Below, piece after piece: positions 18,342-26,101 of a DNA stretch of 64,000 nucleotides. The stretch covers positions 82,376 to 146,375 of the forward strand of contig NZ_QJRC01000072.1 in assembly GCF_013393325.1 (NCBI RefSeq), given 5' to 3'. The notes beneath the pieces are model-generated. The model was not told the DNA's origin. It saw only the letters and a program-made list of their open reading frames with translations, and ran no database searches. How positions within the stretch are numbered: position 1 is the first letter of the stretch; every line of letters starts with the position of its first letter. This DNA comes from Pseudomonas hunanensis (lineage in GTDB: Bacteria; Pseudomonadota; Gammaproteobacteria; Pseudomonadales; Pseudomonadaceae). A program made the translations under genes and the position numbers.

Positions 18342-18917
18342 ATGCGTCGCCTGCTGCTCGCCCTGCCCTTCGCCTTGCTGCCACTGGCCGTGGCCCATGC
18401 CCACGATGACCATGATCACGACCACGCCCATGGCACACTCGGCGCCCATGAGCATGGCGTAGCCAAGCTCAACGTCGTACTCGATGGCAACACCCTGGAG
18501 CTTGAGCTGGACAGCCCGGCCATGAACCTGGTCGGTTTCGAGCACGCGGCCAGCAGCGATGCTGACAAGGCCAAGGTCGCCGCCGTACGCCAGCAGCTCG
18601 AACAACCGTTGACGCTGGTCGGCCTGGCTGCTGCCGCAGGCTGCAAAGAAGAACAGCAGGCGCTGGAAAGCCCGCTGTTCGGTGACGCCCCGAAAGCCGA
18701 CGAGGATGGCGACGATCATGAGCATGGGCACCAACACAGCGACATTGGCGCCCATTACCAGCTGACCTGCGCCAACCCCGAGAAACTGACACAGGTGGAC
18801 CTGGCACCACTGTTCAAGGCCTTCCCGGCCACCCAGAAAATCAACGTGCAACTGATCGGCCCCAATGGCCAGAAAGGTGTGGAAACCACGCCGGCCCAGG
18901 CAACGGTCGCCTTCTGA
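18342..18917 (+). CDS. His-rich periplasmic zinc-binding protein, DUF2796/ZrgA-like
   Basis: 191 residues with a signal peptide (MRRLLLALPFALLPLAVAHA). Two His/Asp clusters, HDDHDHDHAHG just after cleavage and EDGDDHEHGHQH near residue 125, suggest zinc binding in the periplasm. The rest matches the DUF2796 pattern (HEHGVAKLNVVLDGNTLELEL). ZrgA of Vibrio and the Zur-repressed PA4063-type protein are the closest described relatives known to me. It opens a four-gene operon behind a Zur-like operator; the ABC ATPase gene follows directly. Confidence 0.85.
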   Translation: MRRLLLALPFALLPLAVAHAHDDHDHDHAHGTLGAHEHGVAKLNVVLDGNTLELELDSPAMNLVGFEHAASSDADKAKVAAVRQQLEQPLTLVGLAAAAGCKEEQQALESPLFGDAPKADEDGDDHEHGHQHSDIGAHYQLTCANPEKLTQVDLAPLFKAFPATQKINVQLIGPNGQKGVETTPAQATVAF

Positions 18918-19628
18918 ATGAGCCAGCCGTTGATCGAACTGCGTGACCTGGTGTTCGCCTGGCCAGGTCAGCCGCCGCTGCTGGACATTCCAGCCTTGCG
19001 CCTGAACGCTGGTGAAGCCTTGTTCCTCAAGGGCCCCAGCGGCAGTGGCAAGACCACCTTGCTGGGCCTGCTGGGCGGGGTGAGCGTGCCCGCCCAGGGC
19101 CGTATCGAGTTGCTCGGCCAGGACCTCGGCGGGCTGAGTCAGGGCGCCCGCGACCGTTTTCGGGTGGATCACACGGGGTACATCTTTCAGCAGTTCAACC
19201 TGCTGCCATTTCTGTCGGTACGTGAAAACGTCGAGCTGCCCTGCCGCTTCTCGCGCAGCCGCAAGGCCCGCGCCGAGCAGCGCCATGGCGGTGTCGACCA
19301 GGCAGCCAGCACGCTGTTGGCGCACCTGGGCCTGGACGACCCCGCCCTGCTCGCCCGCCGCGCCGACAGCCTGTCGATCGGCCAGCAGCAGCGGGTCGCC
19401 GCCGCCCGCGCACTGATCGGCCAGCCCGAGTTGGTGATTGCCGACGAGCCGACTTCGGCACTGGATACCGACACCCGCGAAGCGTTCATCCGCCTGCTGT
19501 TCGATGAGTGCCGCGCCGCCGGCGCAAGCTTGTTGTTCGTCAGCCACGATCAAAGCCTGGCACCGCTGTTCGACCGCCACCTTTCCCTGGCCGACCTCAA
19601 CCGCGCCGCCAAGCCCCGGGAGGCCTGA
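18918..19628 (+). CDS. ABC transporter ATP-binding protein, LolD/MacB type
   Basis: 236 residues. Walker A GPSGSGKTT at 39-47, the Q-loop QQFNLLPFLSV, signature LSIGQQQR and Walker B VIADEPTSALD are all intact. It is of the LolD/MacB class that works with FtsX-like permeases. The gene begins one base after the DUF2796 stop and its TGA overlaps the permease ATG (TGATG), so these are partners. Such systems are usually mechanotransmitters or exporters, not classic importers. Confidence 0.93.
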   Translation: MSQPLIELRDLVFAWPGQPPLLDIPALRLNAGEALFLKGPSGSGKTTLLGLLGGVSVPAQGRIELLGQDLGGLSQGARDRFRVDHTGYIFQQFNLLPFLSVRENVELPCRFSRSRKARAEQRHGGVDQAASTLLAHLGLDDPALLARRADSLSIGQQQRVAAARALIGQPELVIADEPTSALDTDTREAFIRLLFDECRAAGASLLFVSHDQSLAPLFDRHLSLADLNRAAKPREA

Positions 19629-20893
19629 TGTACCTGCTCCGCCTTGCCCTGGCCAGCCTGGCCAACCGCCGTTTCACTGCGTTTCTGACCGCTTTTGCCA
19701 TTGCCTTGTCGGTGTGCCTGCTGCTGGCCGTGGAGCGGGTCCGTACCGAGGCTCGCGCCAGCTTCGCCAGCACCATCAGCGGAACCGACCTGATCGTCGG
19801 CGCCCGCTCTGGCTCGGTGAACCTGCTGCTGTATTCGGTGTTCCGCATTGGTAACGCCACCAACAACATCCGTTGGGACAGCTTCCAGCATTATGCCCAG
19901 GACCCACGGGTGAAGTGGGCAATCCCGATCTCGCTGGGCGACTCCCACCGTGGCTACAGGGTGATGGGTACCACGGCGGATTACTTCAGCCATTACCAGT
20001 ACGGTCGCCGCCAGCACCTGGAACTGAGCCAGGGACGTGAGTTCGCCAGCGACCCCTTCGAAGTGGTGCTCGGCGCCGAAGTGGCCGAGGCGCTGCATTA
20101 CAAGCTGGGTGACAAGCTGGTACTGGCCCACGGCGTGGCCGCCATCAGCCTGGTCAAGCACGACGACAAACCATTCACCGTGGTCGGTGTGCTCAAACGC
20201 ACCGGCACACCGGTCGATCGCACCCTGCATATCAGCCTGGGGGGTATGGAAGCGATCCATATCGACTGGCACAACGGCGTACCCGCCCGTGGCGCCGGGC
20301 GCATCAGCGCCGAGCAAGCACGCGCGATGGACCTGCAACCTGCCGCCATCACTGCATTCATGCTGGGGCTGAACAGCAAGATCGCGACCTTCAGCCTGCA
20401 GCGGGAGATCAATGAGTACCGCAGCGAGCCGCTGCTGGCGATCCTGCCTGGGGTGGCCCTGCAGGAGCTCTGGAGCCTGATGGGCACTGCCGAACAAGCA
20501 CTGTTCGTGGTGTCGCTGTTCGTGGTGCTGACCGGCCTGATTGGCATGCTCACGGCGATTCTTACCAGCCTCAACGAGCGCCGCCGGGAGATGGCGATCT
20601 TACGCTCGGTCGGTGCCAGGCCTTGGCATATCGCGGGGCTGCTGGTACTGGAGGCACTGTCACTGGCGGCGGTCGGGATCGTGGCCGGGCTTGGCTTGCT
20701 GTACGCGGGGATTGCCCTTGCGCAGGGGTATGTACAGGCGAACTATGGCTTGTATCTGCCACTGGCCCTGCCTAGCGCTCATGAATGGACCTTGCTGGCT
20801 ATCATCCTGGGGGCTGCGTTGCTGATGGGTAGCGTGCCTGCGTGGCGGGCGTATCGGCAGTCGCTGGCCGATGGTTTGTCCATACACCTCTGA
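19628..20893 (+). CDS. ABC transporter permease, FtsX-like
   Basis: 421 residues from the ATG overlapping the ATPase stop. One membrane helix near the N-terminus (FTAFLTAFAIALSVCLLLA) precedes a large periplasmic MacB-like core, then three C-terminal helices (LFVVSLFVVLTGLIGML, LVLEALSLAAVGIVAGLGL, LLAIILGAALLMG) with the coupling segment LNERRREMAILRSVGARP. This is the FtsX/MacB topology. In the Zur-box context it may act on a zinc-linked lipoprotein or metallophore; the substrate is unknown. Confidence 0.9.
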   Translation: MYLLRLALASLANRRFTAFLTAFAIALSVCLLLAVERVRTEARASFASTISGTDLIVGARSGSVNLLLYSVFRIGNATNNIRWDSFQHYAQDPRVKWAIPISLGDSHRGYRVMGTTADYFSHYQYGRRQHLELSQGREFASDPFEVVLGAEVAEALHYKLGDKLVLAHGVAAISLVKHDDKPFTVVGVLKRTGTPVDRTLHISLGGMEAIHIDWHNGVPARGAGRISAEQARAMDLQPAAITAFMLGLNSKIATFSLQREINEYRSEPLLAILPGVALQELWSLMGTAEQALFVVSLFVVLTGLIGMLTAILTSLNERRREMAILRSVGARPWHIAGLLVLEALSLAAVGIVAGLGLLYAGIALAQGYVQANYGLYLPLALPSAHEWTLLAIILGAALLMGSVPAWRAYRQSLADGLSIHL

Positions 20894-20902
20894 GTGCGCG
20901 TA

Positions 20903-21475
20903 ATGATCAAACACCTCATCGCCCTCTTCGCGGGTTCACCCGCGAAGAGGCCAGTAAAGGCAACACAATTTCTACTGGTCATATTGCTCTCGCTGACATT
21001 GCCTGCCTGGGCCTCAGAACCCCGTGAACTGGACTGGCCCGCCCTGATCCCCGAAGGCGCCCCGGTCATCCCACCACAACTGGCGCCGCTGCACGACATG
21101 TCGCAGCTAAGCAACGCCCTGTCTGCCGAGTCTGCCCCACCCGCGCGCCAGCAAGCCCCCGATGCCCCGGTGGTGAAAGGTCTCGACGGCCAGCAGGTCA
21201 AACTGCCGGGCTACATCGTGCCACTGGAGGTCAGCGAAGAAGGCCGCACCACCGAATTCCTGCTGGTCCCTTACTACGGTGCGTGTATCCACGTGCCGCC
21301 CCCACCATCGAACCAGATCGTGCACATTTTCAGTGAGATGGGCGTGCGCGTCGAAGACCTCTACCAACCCTACTGGATCGAGGGAAAGATGCAGGTTAGA
21401 GCCTCCAGCAGCGAACTGGCCGACGCTGGCTACCAAATGGAGGCCGAGAAAATATACGCGTATGAGCTGAGATGA
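20903..21475 (+). CDS. DUF3299 periplasmic protein of the Zur-linked operon
   Basis: About 190 residues from ATG 20903 (GTG 20894 is also in frame). The conserved DUF3299 blocks LDGQQVKLPGYIVPLE and LLVPYYGACIHVPPPPSNQ are present, with one Cys next to the PPPP turn. The signal peptide is unusual: a REP palindrome encodes the segment FAGSPAKRP before the hydrophobic core FLLVILLSLTLPAWA. The real start may thus be hard to place. Gene order DUF2796-ATPase-permease-DUF3299 matches the Zur-repressed PA4063-PA4066 cluster of P. aeruginosa as I recall it. Confidence 0.85.
   Translation: MIKHLIALFAGSPAKRPVKATQFLLVILLSLTLPAWASEPRELDWPALIPEGAPVIPPQLAPLHDMSQLSNALSAESAPPARQQAPDAPVVKGLDGQQVKLPGYIVPLEVSEEGRTTEFLLVPYYGACIHVPPPPSNQIVHIFSEMGVRVEDLYQPYWIEGKMQVRASSSELADAGYQMEAEKIYAYELR
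20923..20950. repeat. REP core palindrome inside the DUF3299 coding start
   Basis: CCTCTTCGCGGG (20923-20934) and CCCGCGAAGAGG (20939-20950) are perfect 12-base arms around TTCA. This is the standard P. putida REP core, normally extragenic. Here it follows ATG 20903 by 20 bases and stays open in that frame. Confidence 0.85.
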
Positions 21476-21505
21476 GAACTGTTTCGAATTCGTGAAGACG
21501 CTTCT

Positions 21506-21519
21506 TTGAGCTGGGTCAA
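21506..21519 (+). promoter_or_regulatory. Possible Anr/FNR box upstream of ompW
   Basis: TTGAGCTGGGTCAA has both TTGA...TCAA half-sites of the TTGATnnnnATCAA consensus with one mismatch per half. A -10-like TACCAT at 21542-21547 places the box centre about 41.5 bases before a likely start point, the class II activator position. OprG/OmpW proteins in Pseudomonas are known to respond to oxygen limitation. Confidence 0.5.
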
Positions 21520-21584
21520 ACTTTCTGTTTAACCAGCTCCGTACCATTGGACTACTCGATTAATAACGTCCTTTGGGAGCTTCC

Positions 21585-22268
21585 ATGAACAAGTCCTTGC
21601 TCGGCGCCTCGCTTGTGGCCCTTGCGCTCACCGCCCCTGTTGCCCACGCTCACCAGGCAGGCGATGTCATCGTCCGCGCAGGCGCCATCACCACCGCCCC
21701 TAACGAAAGCAGCGGCGACCTGAAATTCGATGGCAACAAGGTTTCGGGCACCAAGGCAACCCTGGACAGCGACACCCAGCTGGGCTTGACCTTTGCCTAT
21801 ATGCTCACCGACCACATCGGCCTGGAGCTGCTGGCAGCCACCCCGTTCAAGCACACCGTAGGCGTAAAAGGCCTGGGCGGCGGCCTGGACGGCAAGCTGG
21901 CCGACATCAAGCAACTGCCACCGACCCTGTCGCTGCAGTACTACCCGATGGAACCGAACTCCAAGTTCCAGCCCTATGCCGGCGTGGGCATCAACTACAC
22001 CCTGTTCTTCGATGAAGACCTCAGCAGTGCCCGCAAGCAGCAAGGCTTCAGCAACCTGAAACTGCAGGACTCGATCGGGATCGCCGGCCAGCTGGGCATG
22101 GACTACATGATCACCGACAACCTGCTGGTCAACGCCTCGGTCTGGTACGTCGACATCGACACCAAGGCCAGCGTCAACGGCCCGACCGCTTTGGGCTACA
22201 GCAAGACCAAGGTCGACGTCGATGTCGACCCGTGGGTGTACATGGTCGGCCTTGGCTACAAGTTCTGA
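21585..22268 (+). CDS. oprG: OmpW/OprG-family outer membrane protein
   Basis: 227 residues from ATG 21585 after GGGAG. A signal peptide cleaves near VAHA|HQAGD; the mature protein is an eight-stranded barrel ending in VYMVGLGYKF with the terminal Phe required for outer membrane insertion. ADIKQLPPTLSLQYYP and FQPYAGVGINYTLFF are OmpW signatures. These barrels pass small hydrophobic molecules laterally into the membrane. An Anr-like box sits upstream. Confidence 0.93.
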   Translation: MNKSLLGASLVALALTAPVAHAHQAGDVIVRAGAITTAPNESSGDLKFDGNKVSGTKATLDSDTQLGLTFAYMLTDHIGLELLAATPFKHTVGVKGLGGGLDGKLADIKQLPPTLSLQYYPMEPNSKFQPYAGVGINYTLFFDEDLSSARKQQGFSNLKLQDSIGIAGQLGMDYMITDNLLVNASVWYVDIDTKASVNGPTALGYSKTKVDVDVDPWVYMVGLGYKF

Positions 22269-23461
22269 CCTGAACACGGCAGGGCGGCTTCGGCCGCCCT
22301 CGCACGTTGCAGCCATAGCCAGTAGCCCAGCGCTACCGCGCTGATGGCCATGCCAAGCCCGCACACTGCGACCCACCCCCAATGGGCAAACACCCAGGCC
22401 GCCAACACCGCTCCCAGCCCGCTGCCAAGCGAGTAGCAACACATGTAGGCACCGATCAACCGGCTGGCCATCGCGCCACGCCCGGCCAGCAACAGGCTCT
22501 GGTTGGTGACATGTACCGCCTGCACGGCAAAGTCCAGCATCAGCACTCCCAGCACGAAGGCCATCAGTGAAGCCCCGACAAACGCCGTGGGCAACCACGA
22601 CAGCGTCAGCAAGGCCAGCGCCAACCCAGTAGTGCGTTCACCCTGCCCCTGGTCAGCCAGACGACCGGCACGCGAAGCTGCCAAGGTACCCGCGACACCG
22701 GCCAGGCCGAACAGGCCGATCTCGGTATGGCTCAGCGCCAACGGCGCAGCACTGAGCGGCATGACCATGGCACTCCATAGCACGCTGAACGCGGCGAAGA
22801 TCAACACTCCAAACATGCCTCGCTGGCGCAGCAACCTGTCGTGCCGGTACAGGTTGAACTGGGACACAATCAGCGCCCGGTAGCCAGACCGATGCATGAC
22901 GGGCTGCACCGAGGGCAAGCTACGCCATATCACCAGTGCCAGCACTATCAAGACGCCTGCGGCCATCCAGTACACGCTGCGCCAACCGGCCAGGTCGGCC
23001 AACCCGCCCGAGACCAGGCGCGCAAGCAGAATGCCCAGCACCACACCACTGGTGACGGCGCCTACCGCCTGCCCTTGCTGGCCCGGTGAGGCCAGGCTCG
23101 CGGCATGCGCCACCATCACCTGCACCATCACGGCCATCAACCCGGTGACGGCTAGAGCCACCAGCAGCATTGCCCAACTTTGCGACATGCCGACGCCGAT
23201 CAGCGCCAGAGCCGAGAACAGCAACTGGCCAAGCAACAGGCGCTTGCGATCGACCAAGTCACCCAGCGGCACGATCAGTAGCAACCCCAGGGCATAGCCC
23301 GCCTGGGTCGCGCCAACTACCCAGCCAATCTGCTGCTGCCCTACCCCCAGCTCGGCAGCCATCGACTCAAGCAGAGGCTGAGCGAAGTACACCGTCGCGA
23401 CGGCCATGGCGCTGGTAATGGCAAGCAACAGGGTTGTCCAGCGTGTCAGTGAAGGTGCCAT
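22256..23461 (-). CDS. MFS transporter, drug/multidrug efflux type
   Basis: 401 residues from ATG 23461 (MAPSLTRW), twelve hydrophobic segments. Motif A appears as PLGDLVDRKRLLLGQ between helices 2 and 3. It is divergent from an HxlR regulator across a palindromic intergenic region, an arrangement typical of an inducible exporter and its local regulator. Its end overlaps convergent ompW by 13 bases. The substrate is unknown. Confidence 0.88.
   Translation of the reverse strand: MAPSLTRWTTLLLAITSAMAVATVYFAQPLLESMAAELGVGQQQIGWVVGATQAGYALGLLLIVPLGDLVDRKRLLLGQLLFSALALIGVGMSQSWAMLLVALAVTGLMAVMVQVMVAHAASLASPGQQGQAVGAVTSGVVLGILLARLVSGGLADLAGWRSVYWMAAGVLIVLALVIWRSLPSVQPVMHRSGYRALIVSQFNLYRHDRLLRQRGMFGVLIFAAFSVLWSAMVMPLSAAPLALSHTEIGLFGLAGVAGTLAASRAGRLADQGQGERTTGLALALLTLSWLPTAFVGASLMAFVLGVLMLDFAVQAVHVTNQSLLLAGRGAMASRLIGAYMCCYSLGSGLGAVLAAWVFAHWGWVAVCGLGMAISAVALGYWLWLQRARAAEAALPCSGQNL
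22281..22300. terminator. Hairpin at the ompW/MFS convergent junction
   Basis: AGGGCGGC and GCCGCCCT pair around TTCG, 12 bases past the ompW stop and inside the last codons of the MFS gene. The UUCG tetraloop makes it very stable. The T-run is poor, so it may serve as a strand-blocking hairpin for ompW transcripts. Confidence 0.55.
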
Positions 23462-23480
23462 CGGACCAACCTCGTCAATC

Positions 23481-23499
23481 TGGTTTCGATTTGAAACCA
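23481..23499. promoter_or_regulatory. Palindromic operator between MFS and HxlR genes
   Basis: TGGTTTC-GATTT-GAAACCA is a perfect 7-base inverted repeat. A second related pair, GTGGTT and AACCAG, occurs at about 23521-23542. Both lie in the short divergent gap, fitting dimer binding by the HxlR protein to control both genes. Confidence 0.65.
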
Positions 23500-23562
23500 C
23501 ACACTGGCTATTTAGCAAATGTGGTTTTAATCTGCAACCAGACGTTAAGACAGGTTTGCACC

Positions 23563-24006
23563 ATGCTCGATGAACACAATGCGCAATGCCCCGTAGCCCG
23601 GGCCCTGGAGGTGCTGGGTGACCGTTGGGCGCTGATGATCCTGCGCGATGCCTTTGACGGCCTGCACCGGTTCAGTGAATTTCACAAGAACCTGGGGCTG
23701 GCGAAGAACATCCTCGCCTCGCGGCTCAAACTACTGGTGGAGAGCGAGTTGCTGGCCTTGCAGCCGGCATCGGATGGCAGTGCCTACAAGGAATATGTGC
23801 TGACCGCGAAAGGGCGGTCGGTGTTTCCAGTGGTGGTTGGCTTGAGGCAATGGGGGGAGCGGTTTCTGTTCGAGGCGGGTGAGGCGCGTTCGGAATTGGT
23901 GGAGGGAGCTACCGGGCAGGCGCTTGAGACGTTGCAGGTGCGTGCCCAGGATGGGCGGGTTTTGCATGCCGAAGACTGCCTGCGCAGAATGGTGCGGCAT
24001 GAATGA
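23563..24006 (+). CDS. HxlR-family transcriptional regulator
   Basis: 147 residues. The HxlR winged helix is clear: CPVARALEVLGDRWALMILRDA, FSEFHKNLGLAKNILASRLK, and the wing YKEYVLTAKGRSVFPVV. The conserved N-terminal Cys9 before PVARAL is the redox- or electrophile-sensing residue of many HxlR/YodB proteins. The C-terminus adds about 40 residues. It is divergent from the MFS gene over a palindrome-rich region and probably represses it. Confidence 0.92.
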   Translation: MLDEHNAQCPVARALEVLGDRWALMILRDAFDGLHRFSEFHKNLGLAKNILASRLKLLVESELLALQPASDGSAYKEYVLTAKGRSVFPVVVGLRQWGERFLFEAGEARSELVEGATGQALETLQVRAQDGRVLHAEDCLRRMVRHE

Positions 24007-24009
24007 TTT

Positions 24010-24028
24010 GGGGCTGCTGCGCAGCCCC
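24010..24028. terminator. Bidirectional hairpin between HxlR gene and epimerase gene
   Basis: GGGGCTGC and GCAGCCCC pair around TGC in the 28-base gap between two convergent genes. A weak T-rich stretch (GATTT, on the plus-strand upstream side) could serve the minus-strand transcript. Confidence 0.55.
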
Positions 24029-24034
24029 CGGTTA

Positions 24035-24967
24035 TCAGGCCTTGCCCAGAAGCCGCGCCAGCCCCTCGACCATCGGCGTCGCCTGCGCGAACTTGAACCG
24101 CGCCAGCAACCGCTGATTATCCGCCCGCGAATGGCGAATATCCCCCGAACGGGCCGCGACATAGCTGATCGCTGGCAAGCTCCCCACCACCTTCTCCAGC
24201 GCTGCCAGCAACTGGTTCAGCGAAGTCGCCTGGTTGAGGCCGATGTTCACCGCCCCCTCCTCGACCTGCGGCTGCTCCAATGCTTGCACCATCACCTGCA
24301 CCAGATCACCCACGTAGAGGAAATCACGGGTCTGCTCGCCATCGCCAAACACCGTGATCGGCAAGCCCTGTACAGCGCGCTCGCAGAAAATGCTGATCAC
24401 ACCGGAATACGGTGAGGACGGGTCCTGACGTGGCCCGAAAATATTGAAGAAGCGAAACACCACCGGCTCCAGACCATGCTGGCGGCGGTAGAAGTCCAGG
24501 TATTGCTCACTGGCCAGTTTGTCCACGGCATAGGGGGTCAGCGGCGCCTTGGGGGTCTCTTCGGCAATCGACTCGCCCTCGCCATTGTTGCCATACACCG
24601 CCGCACTGGAAGCGAACAGCACCCGACGCACGCCATGCACGCGCATGGCTTCACAGACATTGAGGGTGCCGATGAAGTTGCTCTGATGGGTGCGTACCGG
24701 GTCCTCGACCGAGGCCTGCACCGAGGCCACCGCCGCCAGGTGCACTACAGCACGGCAGCCAGCCGCTGTCTGTGTAACCAACCCGGCATCGGCTACATCG
24801 CCTTCAATCAGCTCCAACCGTGGGTGGTCGACCTGCAGGTTGCTCCTGCGGCCTGTGGAAAAGTCATCAAGAATGCGTACGGCGTAGCCTTTGTCCAACA
24901 ACGCATCGCACAGGTGGGAGCCAATGAAGCCGGCACCGCCGGTGATCAGGATGGGGGCGTCAGCCAT
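24035..24967 (-). CDS. NAD-dependent sugar-nucleotide epimerase/dehydratase (extended SDR)
   Basis: 310 residues. GGAGFIGS at 10-17 binds NAD, SSAAVYG gives the catalytic Ser/Ser region, and YAVDK at 146-150 is the active YxxxK. NIFGPRQDPSSPYSGVI is typical of UDP-glucose/UDP-GlcNAc 4-epimerases. It would interconvert nucleotide sugars for surface polysaccharide. The upstream SDR gene overlaps its start by eight bases, so the two are translated together. The exact substrate is open. Confidence 0.88.
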   Translation of the reverse strand: MADAPILITGGAGFIGSHLCDALLDKGYAVRILDDFSTGRRSNLQVDHPRLELIEGDVADAGLVTQTAAGCRAVVHLAAVASVQASVEDPVRTHQSNFIGTLNVCEAMRVHGVRRVLFASSAAVYGNNGEGESIAEETPKAPLTPYAVDKLASEQYLDFYRRQHGLEPVVFRFFNIFGPRQDPSSPYSGVISIFCERAVQGLPITVFGDGEQTRDFLYVGDLVQVMVQALEQPQVEEGAVNIGLNQATSLNQLLAALEKVVGSLPAISYVAARSGDIRHSRADNQRLLARFKFAQATPMVEGLARLLGKA

Positions 24968-25844
24968 GGCGGTAGAACCGGTCCAGTAGAGGCGGCAAGC
25001 CAGCGCGCCAGGCACGCGGCTTGATACCGAAGGTATGAAGGATTTTCTTGCAGGCCAGTACCGCATGTTGCGGCTCTTCGCTGGCATCCGGGCGCGCGGC
25101 ATGGGCTTGCGGTGTGGGGGCCTGCACGGCCAGTTGGCGGTGCTGGCCGGCCTCGGTGAGGATCGCCTGGCCCAGCGCCAGCGGCGTGGTCGCCTCGTTG
25201 CCAGCGTAATGGTAGGTGCCCCACAACGGCGCATTGCAATCGAGCTGCTTGAGCACCGACAGGATCACCCGGGCGGCATCATCGACAGGCGTCGGGTTGC
25301 CACGTCGATCATCGGCCAGCAGCAGCTCTTGTGGTTGCTCGGCACGTGTCAGGAAGCGGCCCAACGAGCCGTCGATGCTCTCGTCGAGCAGCCAGCCAAA
25401 GCGCAGCAGTACATGCTGTGGGCAGGCCGCACGCACGCTCTGCTCGATGCGCCACAAGGCCTGGCCACGCAGGCCCAGCGGCACGGGCTCGTCTTTTTCG
25501 CTATAGGCCGTGGCCCGCGAACCATCGAACACCCGGTAGCTGGAAGGCTGCACCAGGGTGATCTGGTGGTGCTGGCACAGCTCCGCCAGCCGCTCCACCG
25601 CCCGCTCCTGTTGAGCCAGGCGCTGCTCGCTGACCGACTCGGCCTGGAACCAGTCGAAGTAATAGGCCAGGTTGACCAGCGCGTCGGGGCGGTGATCGTC
25701 GAGCAACTGAGTGAGGCTGGCCGGCGTCCAACCGTTCTCGGGCGGGCGTGGCGCCAGGAATGCGATGTCCTCCTCGGCCCCAAGACGAATCAGCGCTTGC
25801 CCGAGGGCATTGCCACCACCCAACAGCATTAGGCGCATACGCAT
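24960..25844 (-). CDS. RmlD-like SDR protein, possibly non-catalytic
   Basis: About 294 residues from ATG 25844 (ATG 25838 also possible). MLLGGGNALGQAL is the nucleotide-binding start and LNLAYYFDWFQAESV-like LVNLAYYFDWF the RmlD second block. Where RmlD has its YxxxK, this protein reads EPVPLGLRGQALWRIEQ with neither Tyr nor Lys at the expected spacing. It may be a regulatory or binding SDR. It overlaps the epimerase gene and shares its direction. Confidence 0.75.
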   Translation of the reverse strand: MRMRLMLLGGGNALGQALIRLGAEEDIAFLAPRPPENGWTPASLTQLLDDHRPDALVNLAYYFDWFQAESVSEQRLAQQERAVERLAELCQHHQITLVQPSSYRVFDGSRATAYSEKDEPVPLGLRGQALWRIEQSVRAACPQHVLLRFGWLLDESIDGSLGRFLTRAEQPQELLLADDRRGNPTPVDDAARVILSVLKQLDCNAPLWGTYHYAGNEATTPLALGQAILTEAGQHRQLAVQAPTPQAHAARPDASEEPQHAVLACKKILHTFGIKPRAWRAGLPPLLDRFYRHG

Positions 25845-26101
25845 AGAGTCAGCAGATCCGGAGAGGTTGATGAAGGAAAGGGGCATTTTGCGGTTTCCGC
25901 TGCGGGAAGTCCAACGTCTGGCCCTGTGACTGCTTCAGGCGGTGCGGTTTCCGAGCTGCCAAAGCTCACTATCGCGACACACAGATATTTCCTACGGCAT
26001 ACCAGGAACGAGCTGACTACCACGCAAAAGCATAACTGCATTCAATAGTTCCCCCCTTGCCAACAGGGGAGCCCCACAAAAATAAGTACAAGGAACGTTC
26101 A

